A DNA stretch of 64,000 nucleotides from Gemmatimonadota bacterium (GTDB lineage Bacteria > Gemmatimonadota > Gemmatimonadetes > Longimicrobiales > Gaopeijiaceae). Positions 55,298 to 62,314 of the stretch are shown one piece after another. Made by a program: the position numbers and the translations under genes. The stretch is taken from NCBI GenBank assembly GCA_022823365.1, contig JAJDXG010000002.1:1-64000 (forward strand). The letters run 5' to 3'. Each line of letters starts with the position of its first letter. The stretch's first letter is position 1. The notes beneath the pieces were generated by a model. That model did not search any database and had not been told where the DNA came from. It worked only from the letters and a program-made list of their open reading frames with translations.

Positions 55298-57595
55298 GTG
55301 GTGTTGGGCGGATCGCTGCTCTGCTGGCTCAATTTTGCATGGGAGCGCCCGAAGTTTGCATGGCCGCGCTCCGGCCCCGACCGTGCAGCACCGCCGAGCC
55401 GACCAGCCCGCATCGGCCGCCTCCGCCCGAGGCCCGTCCCCACCGGCCTCCTTCTCGCCCTCTGCGGCGGACTGCTCCACGGCACGGCCTCGGCCGGGGC
55501 GCGCACCCGCAGCTGCCAGCTCGCAATCCCGGACGGCGCCACCCTGGAGTTGCGCGGCTATTTCGAGGGCGTGCCCGGGGAGGGTGCGGCGCCCTTTATC
55601 GCCCGTTCCGGACTTCCCGGGGGATGCCGCGCCCGGGTGCGCGCGGTGGTCCGGGAGGATGTTTCCGTCCCGCCCGCCGCCGCGTCGCTGGTGATTGGCG
55701 GGCAGTGGCTGGCGCGTCCCCTGCGCCGGGGCATGCCCCCCGAGTACGCGGGCACCCTGGTGGTACGCTCCCTCGAGGTGGACACCGGGGCCCCGGCGGT
55801 CCCGCTTGCCGTGCGTCTGCGGGCCGTCGTACGCGAACGCCTCGACGTCCTGTACCCGGCCCGCGCCGGGCTCGGCGAGGCGCTCATCCTGGCACGCCGC
55901 GAGCGTCTTGCCCGCGAGGTCCGCGACCAGTGGGCGCGCGCCGGCATCGCCCACCTGCTCGCCATCTCCGGCTTCCACGTGGGGGTAATCGCGGCCATCC
56001 TCTACCTGCTCGCGCGCCGCATCGGGCTCGGTCCCGGCCGCGCACCGCTGGCGGCCGCCGGCGGCAGCTGGGCCTACGTGCTCGCCATCGGCTCCCCGGT
56101 GGCGGCCACGCGCGCGGCCTTCATCCTGGCGGCTCTGGCGGCGGGCCGCCTGCTCGGGCGCAGAGTCTCGTCGCTGGGCGCGCTCGCCACGGCTTTCATC
56201 GCCCTGCTCGCGGCCCGCCCGGACGCGATCGTGTCGGTGGCGTTCCAGCTCTCCTTCGCGGGCGCGGCGGGGCTGGTCCTGCTCGCTCCCCCGGTGAGCC
56301 GGGTCCTGCGCGCGGGCCGGCTCGCCCGCCTTCCATCGGCGCTGCGCACCGGTCTGGCCTCGGGGATCGCCGCGACCGCCGCCACCTTCCCGCTGGTCGC
56401 CTGGCACTTCGGGTACTTCGCGACCGCCGGCATTCCGGTAACCCTGGTCGCCGGGCCGCTGGTCGCAGCCGCCATCCCGGGGATGCTCCTCTCCATCCTT
56501 CTCTCCTTCTTCTCGCTCCCGCTGGCGGGCATCTTCGCCGGAGGCGTCGACCTGTTTCTCCAGCTCGCCGGCGCCATCGTCTCGGTGGTGGTGGATCTGC
56601 CCGGGGCCGCCGTGTGGACGCCCCGCTGGTGGATCGTGGCCGCCACCGCCGCCCTGGCCGCATATTGGCTCGTCGTCCGGGGCCTTGCCCTGCGTCTCCG
56701 TCCCCGGGTGCGCGCGGCCGTGTTGGTCGCCTCGCTGGCGGCCACGCTGGTAGCCTGGCCCATTCCCGCGCTCATCGCAGGGGGAGGGGCCATGGAGCTG
56801 GTATTCCTGGACGTGGGCCAGGGCGATGCGGTGGCCATCCGCACCCCGGGCAGCCGCTGGATCCTGGTCGACACCGGCCCGCGCTCGCGCACCTTCGATT
56901 CCGGCGAACGCGTCGTCGTCCCCTACCTGAGAAGGCGAGGCGCCACGCGCCTGGAGGCGCTTATCCTCACCCACCCGGACTTGGACCACATCGGAGGCGC
57001 CAACGCGGTCCTCTCGGAACTCGACGTGCTCCGCGTCCTCGACCCCGGAGCCCCCGCCGCACGGCCCGCCTACGTGGCCGCCCTGGAGCGGGCTCAGGCC
57101 CGGGGCGCCACCTGGTTTGCCGCGCGCGCCGGGGACCGCGTCTCCGCGGACGGCGTCACCCTGGAGGTGCTGCATCCCGGAGGCGCCGCCGACTCCGCCG
57201 CCAGCGAAGAGGCCAACGACCAGTCCGTCGTCCTGTTGCTGCGCTACGGCGAATTCACCGCACTGCTCCCCGGCGATGCTCCCGCCGCGGTGGAAGACGC
57301 GCTCCTGGCCGCGGGCCACATCCCGCCTCTCGACCTGCTGAAGGCGGGACACCACGGCAGCCGCACCTCGACCTCCTGGAGACTCCTCGAGTTCACCCAG
57401 CCCGAACTGGGGGTGGTCTCGGCCGGCGCCCGCAATCGCTATGGACACCCGCACGCGGAGATCGTCGACCGCCTCGAGCGGGCCGGCGCCGATCTCGCGC
57501 GCACGGACCGTCAGGGCGTCGTGCGCGTCCGCGCCTTCCCCACGGGGGACTTCACGCTCTCGGTGGAACGCTGCCCGGTGCTCCCGGCGTGTTAG
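55298..57595 (+). CDS. comEC: ComEC/Rec2-like DNA internalisation protein
   Basis: 765 residues from GTG 55298. An OB-like DUF4131 segment (about 75-165) leads to the Competence domain with HLLAISGFHVGVIAAILYLL and about eight membrane helices. A C-terminal metallo-beta-lactamase-like domain follows (FLDVGQGDAVAI; THPDLDHIGG; LKAGHHGSRTS). It would move single-stranded DNA across the inner membrane. The start is unsatisfactory: the frame stays open back to 55190 and codes a hydrophobic helix (WIPPVAWLALAFGLGTALV), yet has no ATG, GTG or TTG there. Either a rare start codon or a frameshift near 55200 hides the true N-terminus. Confidence 0.9.
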   Translation: MVLGGSLLCWLNFAWERPKFAWPRSGPDRAAPPSRPARIGRLRPRPVPTGLLLALCGGLLHGTASAGARTRSCQLAIPDGATLELRGYFEGVPGEGAAPFIARSGLPGGCRARVRAVVREDVSVPPAAASLVIGGQWLARPLRRGMPPEYAGTLVVRSLEVDTGAPAVPLAVRLRAVVRERLDVLYPARAGLGEALILARRERLAREVRDQWARAGIAHLLAISGFHVGVIAAILYLLARRIGLGPGRAPLAAAGGSWAYVLAIGSPVAATRAAFILAALAAGRLLGRRVSSLGALATAFIALLAARPDAIVSVAFQLSFAGAAGLVLLAPPVSRVLRAGRLARLPSALRTGLASGIAATAATFPLVAWHFGYFATAGIPVTLVAGPLVAAAIPGMLLSILLSFFSLPLAGIFAGGVDLFLQLAGAIVSVVVDLPGAAVWTPRWWIVAATAALAAYWLVVRGLALRLRPRVRAAVLVASLAATLVAWPIPALIAGGGAMELVFLDVGQGDAVAIRTPGSRWILVDTGPRSRTFDSGERVVVPYLRRRGATRLEALILTHPDLDHIGGANAVLSELDVLRVLDPGAPAARPAYVAALERAQARGATWFAARAGDRVSADGVTLEVLHPGGAADSAASEEANDQSVVLLLRYGEFTALLPGDAPAAVEDALLAAGHIPPLDLLKAGHHGSRTSTSWRLLEFTQPELGVVSAGARNRYGHPHAEIVDRLERAGADLARTDRQGVVRVRAFPTGDFTLSVERCPVLPAC

Positions 57596-57685
57596 CCGTC
57601 GCGAGTGGTTCCGGCTCTACCCCTGAGCCCCCGGTCGTGCGACATTGCCAGCCCGAGTAGCGGCCTCACTCACACCCATCACCAT

Positions 57686-57696
57686 CCCCCCCCCCC
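57686..57696 (+). repeat. 11-base poly-C tract before fbp
   Basis: An uninterrupted run of eleven Cs (57686-57696) ends 5 bp before the probable fbp start codon at 57702. It occupies the position where the ribosome-binding site should be. Confidence 0.9.
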
Positions 57697-57701
57697 ACCC
57701 C

Positions 57702-58739
57702 ATGCGCTCTCGCACGCTCGTGCCCACCCTCGGGGCATTCCTCGAAAGCGAGGAGGCTGCCCCTTCGTCCGCACCCCCGGACTGGATTCACGTGCTTGCC
57801 GGCCTCGCCCGCGCAGGCACCCGCATCGCCCGCGTGGTGGCGCGCACGGGACTGACCGGCACCCTGCCGCGCACGGGCGACCGCAACGTCCACGGCGAGG
57901 CCGCCACCCGCATCGACCAGTACGCACACAACGCGGTGGTGGAAGAGGTCGCCGCGGACGATATGCTGTGCTGCATCGTCTCCGAGGAGGCCGAGGACCT
58001 CATGCCCATCCCGTCGAGTCATCCGGACGGAGGCTGCATCCTCGCCCTGGATCCGCTGGACGGGTCGTCCAACCTGGGTGTGAACGTCCCGGTGGGCACG
58101 ATCTTCTCCCTGCTGCCGTATTCCCCGTCCGGCGGCGGGCCCGGTGCCGGCCTCACTCTCAGGGAGATTCTCCGGCCCGGCCGCGACCAGATTGCCGCGG
58201 GCTACATCCTCTACGGGGCCGCCACCGTGCTGGTCTACACCAGCGGGCGCGGCGTGCACGGCTTCATCCGCGATCCCGAGAGCGGCGAGTTCCTGCTCAA
58301 CCGGCGCGACATCCGCATCCCCTCGCCGTCCGCTCTGCACTACTCCACCAACGAGGCCTACACGCGCCGGTGGGATCCTCGCCAGCACGAGCTTGTGCGC
58401 CACTTCAAGAAGCCACCGCCGGAGGGAGCCAAGGGCTTCTCGGCCCGCTACATCGGCTCGCTGGTGGCCGACATCCACCGCACCCTCCTCGTGGGCGGGC
58501 TCTTCATGTACCCCGCCTTCCGGGGAAAGCCGGAGGGGAAGCTGCGCCTGATGTACGAAGCGGCGCCCATGGGGCTGATCATGGAGCAGGCGGGAGGAAG
58601 GGCCACCAACGGCACCGACGACATCCTCGACATCCGTCCCCGGAACATTCACCAGCGCACTCCGCTCTTCGCGGGAACGCGGGAGTTGGTGGATGTTGCC
58701 GCCTCCCACCTCGAAGGAGAGGCGGCGGGCTCAGAGTAG
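57702..58739 (+). CDS. fbp: Class I fructose-1,6-bisphosphatase
   Basis: 345 residues. EAATRIDQYAHNAVVEEVA starts the catalytic domain; metal and phosphate ligands are in the EEAEDL and DPLDGSSN boxes; KLRLMYEAAPMGLIMEQAGG is near the C-terminus. It hydrolyses fructose 1,6-bisphosphate in gluconeogenesis. ATG 57702 is chosen because it directly precedes the first predicted helix; an upstream GTG at 57645 would add low-complexity residues. The stop is 4 bp from the convergent lipoprotein gene. Confidence 0.94.
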   Translation: MRSRTLVPTLGAFLESEEAAPSSAPPDWIHVLAGLARAGTRIARVVARTGLTGTLPRTGDRNVHGEAATRIDQYAHNAVVEEVAADDMLCCIVSEEAEDLMPIPSSHPDGGCILALDPLDGSSNLGVNVPVGTIFSLLPYSPSGGGPGAGLTLREILRPGRDQIAAGYILYGAATVLVYTSGRGVHGFIRDPESGEFLLNRRDIRIPSPSALHYSTNEAYTRRWDPRQHELVRHFKKPPPEGAKGFSARYIGSLVADIHRTLLVGGLFMYPAFRGKPEGKLRLMYEAAPMGLIMEQAGGRATNGTDDILDIRPRNIHQRTPLFAGTRELVDVAASHLEGEAAGSE

Positions 58740-58743
58740 TCTC

Positions 58744-59733
58744 CTACGGGCAGTTCGACGTCACCGTTGCGCGCTTTGCCCTGAGCATCTCGATGTCCTC
58801 GCACGAGACGGCGGTGCGCTCGAGCCAAACCGTGTCGTCCCGGCCGACCCCCGGGTTGTCGATGAGCGGCTGGATGTCGCTCAACTCCCGGTTGTCGTCC
58901 AGCACCAGGAACGACAGCAGGATCATGTCTACGAGCGGGCTCAGGTCGGTCACCGTGGTCCGCTCGAGGCCGATGATGAGCAGGTTGTCGAGTTCGGTCA
59001 GGGCCGACAGGTCGGGGACCGTGTTCCGACCGACATCCAGCGTCTGCAGCGTCCACAGGCCGCCGATCGGGCCGAGGTCGGTGATGTCGTTGTTGTAGAG
59101 TTCCAGCCGCAGCAGCGTCTCGAGTCCCGCAAGCGGCGTGAGGTCGCTGATCCGGTTGTTCGACCCGCCGAGCTGTTCGAGCTGGGTCATGTTGCGGACA
59201 GCCGACAGGTCGGAGACCTGGTTATCGCCGAAGCTGAGCGCGAACATGCTCGTCAGCCCGGCAAGCGGGCTCAGATCCGTGATCGAATTCTCGCGCACGT
59301 CCAGGTACTCGAGACCGGTCAGCGCGGCAAGCGGTCCCAGATCCTCGATCGCGTTCTGGGCAACCAGGAGTTCGGTGAGCCCGGTCAGGTTTTCGATTCC
59401 CGAGAGGTTGCGGACCCCTGTGGCGTTGACCCCCAGCGACTCGAGGGAAGCCGCGCGTCCGCAGGTGAGCGATTCCTCCGGCGCGAGGTCGAGTGCTGTG
59501 CGCACGCCGGCTTCGAGCGCCGGATCGGAAAAGGTCGGGATCGCGCTCGAGTCCGAGCCGCACCGCTCGCCGGGGCTCAGGGCGGGTCCGGTCGCGTCGC
59601 CGCACGCGCACAGGGCCAGCATGGCTGCCGACATCCAGGCACGCGCTCCGGCCGGGAATGGAGAACGCCCCCGCCAACCGCACATGACGTGGCTGTCGCG
59701 TCGCCGCGGCCGGGCGCGTATCGATCCGGTCAT
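58744..59733 (-). CDS. Leucine-rich-repeat lipoprotein
   Basis: 329 residues. A lipoprotein signal ends at the lipobox LALCACG, so the mature protein starts about residue 46. Eight to nine leucine-rich repeats of about 22 residues follow (LTGLTELLVAQNAIEDLGPL; LTGLEYLDVRENSITDLSPL; LDNLLIIGLERTTVTDLSPL), of the internalin/SDS22-like class. It should be membrane-bound and mediate protein contacts. ATG 59733 has GGAG 9 nt upstream; ATG 59685 would give a shorter signal peptide. The start overlaps the stop of the lipoprotein gene upstream (ATGA), so the two form an operon. Confidence 0.85.
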   Translation of the reverse strand: MTGSIRARPRRRDSHVMCGWRGRSPFPAGARAWMSAAMLALCACGDATGPALSPGERCGSDSSAIPTFSDPALEAGVRTALDLAPEESLTCGRAASLESLGVNATGVRNLSGIENLTGLTELLVAQNAIEDLGPLAALTGLEYLDVRENSITDLSPLAGLTSMFALSFGDNQVSDLSAVRNMTQLEQLGGSNNRISDLTPLAGLETLLRLELYNNDITDLGPIGGLWTLQTLDVGRNTVPDLSALTELDNLLIIGLERTTVTDLSPLVDMILLSFLVLDDNRELSDIQPLIDNPGVGRDDTVWLERTAVSCEDIEMLRAKRATVTSNCP

Positions 59734-60191
59734 GGAATCACGCTCCAGATGAACCGCAAGCCGGGCGCGAGCTTGACCACCGGCGGCTCGGGCGTCTGCT
59801 GGCCGCCGCCGTGTTTGCCGACGGTCCGCGCCCAGCTGATGGAAATCGCCAGGAAGCCGGCGGCCATGCCGGCCGTCTTGACCGGGTCGAACCGCGGGAC
59901 CTCGAAACCGTGCACGTCTGACAACCGCACGCCTCGCCTGGGAGGCGCGAAGGGTCCGACCGCCACCCGAGCGGAAGCCGACACGATCGAGTCGTTCACC
60001 ACGATCGGGCGCCGGATCGTCATCTGGTCTCCGGTCGCGGCCGTCAGGCGAACCTCCGGAGGACTCTCGCGGGCAATCCAGCTCCCCGGGGTGTCCATCA
60101 CCGGCTGCCAGCTCTTGCATCCCGATAACAGCACCAGGGCAAGGAAGGCCGCAGTCGAAAACAGGCGTTGCCGGAAATTCCCGTTCTTCAT
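59730..60191 (-). CDS. Small lipoprotein of unknown function
   Basis: 153 residues. The signal FLALVLLSGCKSWQPV has a clear lipobox at Cys25. The mature part is about 130 residues with beta-strand patterns (GDQMTIRRPIVVNDSIVSAS; GVRLSDVHGFEVPRF) and a C-terminal hydrophobic stretch (KTAGMAAGFLAISIS). No family recognised. It is translationally coupled to the LRR lipoprotein. It diverges from the plug-like lipoprotein gene, with 129 bp between the two starts. Confidence 0.8.
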   Translation of the reverse strand: MKNGNFRQRLFSTAAFLALVLLSGCKSWQPVMDTPGSWIARESPPEVRLTAATGDQMTIRRPIVVNDSIVSASARVAVGPFAPPRRGVRLSDVHGFEVPRFDPVKTAGMAAGFLAISISWARTVGKHGGGQQTPEPPVVKLAPGLRFIWSVIP

Positions 60192-60320
60192 GGCTTGTGC
60201 ACCTCCCTGCGTGGTGGCCTGACTGAAGCACTCGCCCCCTTGCCGTGTTCCAGAACATATCCGAGGCGGTTGTGTACCTCCAGACTACACCAAGCTGTTC
60301 CCACGTTGCCCGGGGTGATC

Positions 60321-60842
60321 ATGACCTTCCCGACCCCATCGGCGCTTCGGCGTCCCACCCGACCCGCGGTTCGCGGGTTGTTCCGCTCCGGCTCCGGCCC
60401 CGGCAGGACTCCCGAACTCACCAGTTGCACCCTGCTCCTGCTCCTGGTCGCGGCCTGCGGTGGCGGTGCCGGCGGCGCTCCCGGAAACGCGCCGGATGCG
60501 CCCGCCGCCGATGAACCTCAGGCCCGTTCCTATCCCCCCAACGAGGTCTCGCGCGCCGAGATTGACGAACGAGGGGCGAACGCGCACACCGCGATGCAGT
60601 TTCTCCGCCGGGTCCGGCCGGCCTGGCTGCGCTCGCGCGGCTCCAACTCCCTGACTTCCGCCGGTGCCATGTACCCAGTCGTATACATCGACAACATCCG
60701 CCGGCCGGGCGGCCTGAGCGCGCTCTTCCAGGTCCCCCTGAGCGAGGTTCGACGGATGGAGTTCATCGGCCCCGGCGACGCCACGACGCGCTGGGGCACG
60801 GGCCATCAGTCCGGGGTGATCCTGATCGCTACCGGTCGCTGA
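60321..60842 (+). CDS. Lipoprotein with a TonB-plug-like C-terminal domain
   Basis: 173 residues from ATG 60321. A long n-region leads to LLLLLVAACGGG, a lipoprotein signal. After a flexible Pro/Ala-rich linker, the last ~65 residues (VVYIDNIRRPGGLSALFQVP, then VRRMEFIGPGDATTRWGTG, then GVILIATGR) match the strand order of the plug domain of TonB-dependent receptors: a vYIDG strand, an 'IE.V..GP.a..yG' strand and a 'GVI.I.T' end. No barrel follows. It stands between two lipoprotein genes and the SusD/SusC pair. The function is unknown; a regulatory or periplasmic docking role is possible. Confidence 0.75.
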   Translation: MTFPTPSALRRPTRPAVRGLFRSGSGPGRTPELTSCTLLLLLVAACGGGAGGAPGNAPDAPAADEPQARSYPPNEVSRAEIDERGANAHTAMQFLRRVRPAWLRSRGSNSLTSAGAMYPVVYIDNIRRPGGLSALFQVPLSEVRRMEFIGPGDATTRWGTGHQSGVILIATGR

Positions 60843-60876
60843 CGGGTCATCCCGCCGGTACGCGGCACCAAAAAGG

Positions 60877-60920
60877 AACCGGAGGCAAGGCCCGCGCGGG
60901 CCCGCCTCCGGTTCTTTCTT
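60877..60920. terminator. Bidirectional rho-independent terminator
   Basis: GAACCGGAGGC (60877-60887) pairs with GCCTCCGGTTC (60905-60915); inside is the further palindrome GGCCCGCGCGGGCC. TTTCTT follows on the plus strand, and AAAAA before the stem gives a T-run on the minus strand. It lies between the convergent plug-like lipoprotein and susD genes. Confidence 0.85.
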
Positions 60921-60985
60921 CCGCAGGAAGTCAGGTCCTCAGGACCTTCCTCCCATTGCGATAGCTGCCGGTCACAAGCGGATCA

Positions 60986-62302
60986 TCAGCCGCCCGTGAT
61001 GGTGGTGTTGTTCTGGAACTCCGTGGCCGGCAGGTCGAAGCAAAGCTGGTTGCCGTACACGGCGCCGAAGCCGTCGTCCTGGCCGATCGGCGGATAGGGC
61101 CGGACTCCGAGCCGCCTCAGGTCCCACAGGTGGTGTCCCTCCAGGAACAGCTCCGCGGCGCGCTCCTCGATGAGCTGGTCCATCATGCCGTTCATGTCCA
61201 TCATGGCCATGTGGGGCGACAGGCCGACGTTGGCGCGCAATGTGTTGAAGATCGACGACGCCTGGCCGTAGTTGCCCGCTTCGATTGCGGCCTCGGCGAT
61301 GATGAGCTGTGCCTCCTCCCAGCTCGCCAACTGCACGGGAGAACCCGCGCTCTGATACTTCTCGGCAAACCAGAGGGCAATCTCCGTGTTGGGATGGCCT
61401 CGCTCCTGGTCGGTAACTGCGACGCGCGGGTCCAGTTCGCGCATGCAATCCGACATCATGTCATCGGGCCAGGGGAAGTTGCAGGGGAAGTCCCGATAGG
61501 GCTCCGCCACCGTGACCATGTTGTTGTCGACGTTGAACTCCCACTGCTTGTTCTTGGTGACGGATTCTGCGCCGGAATACTCTAGCAGCCACTCGAATCC
61601 CTCCGGCACCGCGCTTGCGGTGCCCGCGGCTGCCGACGCCTGCCCCAGGTTGAGCTGCGTCCGGGCCTTGCCCACCCGCACGGCGTTGAGAAGATCGCCG
61701 GAAGCCCCGGCCGCCGCCGACTGGTCGAAGCGTTCGATCGCCACGCCGAAGGCATCGGCGGGGGTGACGACGGGCCCGTTTTCGGTCACCACCAACTCGC
61801 ACATCGATTCCGCGAACAGCGTGTAGGTGTAGCCGGCATACATCGCAACTTCGGCGATCAGGGCCGTCCTGTCGGGGACGTCGGCGTCGGTCCACTCATT
61901 CAGCAGGCCGAGCACGTAATCGGCGAGCCAGCGTGTCCGTGAGAGCGGACGGTAGATCGCCGGGCTGAATGTGTCCCCGCAGTCGCGCTGTGCGTACTGG
62001 GAGCCGTAGCCGCTGGTGTCGTGGATGCGGGCGTCCCAGATGTTGGAGATGGTGTTGTTGGAAGCATCCCGCCACTCGTTTCCGGTGAGGGCGCTCGCGG
62101 TCGCGTGATAGGTATGGGCGCAACGGAACTCGTTGGCCACGCTGGAGACGAGAAGTTGAGCCGAATTCGGGTTCTCGAGGTCGCTCGCCACCACCCGGGA
62201 AGGCTCTTCGACGCTCAGCAGCTCGTCGAGCGCGTCACACGACGCGAGCAGCGCAATGGGCGCGAGGACGAGGGCGGAAGCCTTGATCATCTGCTTTATC
62301 AT
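60986..62302 (-). CDS. SusD/RagB-family nutrient-binding outer-membrane lipoprotein
   Basis: 438 residues. Lipoprotein signal IALLASCD with Cys22 is the acylation site. The SusD TPR-like helical body is seen (YVLGLLNEWTDADVPDRTAL, EVAMYAGYTYTLFAESMCEL), and the C-terminal helix pair RAAELFLEGHHLWDLRRLG is a strong family marker. It sits on the cell surface as the lid of the SusC transporter and captures the substrate. A strong AAAGGAGG lies 6 nt before the ATG, and susC ends 12 bp upstream, so the pair is co-transcribed. Confidence 0.93.
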   Translation of the reverse strand: MIKQMIKASALVLAPIALLASCDALDELLSVEEPSRVVASDLENPNSAQLLVSSVANEFRCAHTYHATASALTGNEWRDASNNTISNIWDARIHDTSGYGSQYAQRDCGDTFSPAIYRPLSRTRWLADYVLGLLNEWTDADVPDRTALIAEVAMYAGYTYTLFAESMCELVVTENGPVVTPADAFGVAIERFDQSAAAGASGDLLNAVRVGKARTQLNLGQASAAAGTASAVPEGFEWLLEYSGAESVTKNKQWEFNVDNNMVTVAEPYRDFPCNFPWPDDMMSDCMRELDPRVAVTDQERGHPNTEIALWFAEKYQSAGSPVQLASWEEAQLIIAEAAIEAGNYGQASSIFNTLRANVGLSPHMAMMDMNGMMDQLIEERAAELFLEGHHLWDLRRLGVRPYPPIGQDDGFGAVYGNQLCFDLPATEFQNNTTITGG

Positions 62303-62314
62303 GACAAGCCTCCT

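Noticed and set aside
54509-57454. 981-codon minus-strand frame over miaB-comEC
   Set aside because: Shadow of two conserved genes; rich in Gly, Arg, Glu and Gln, with no domain.
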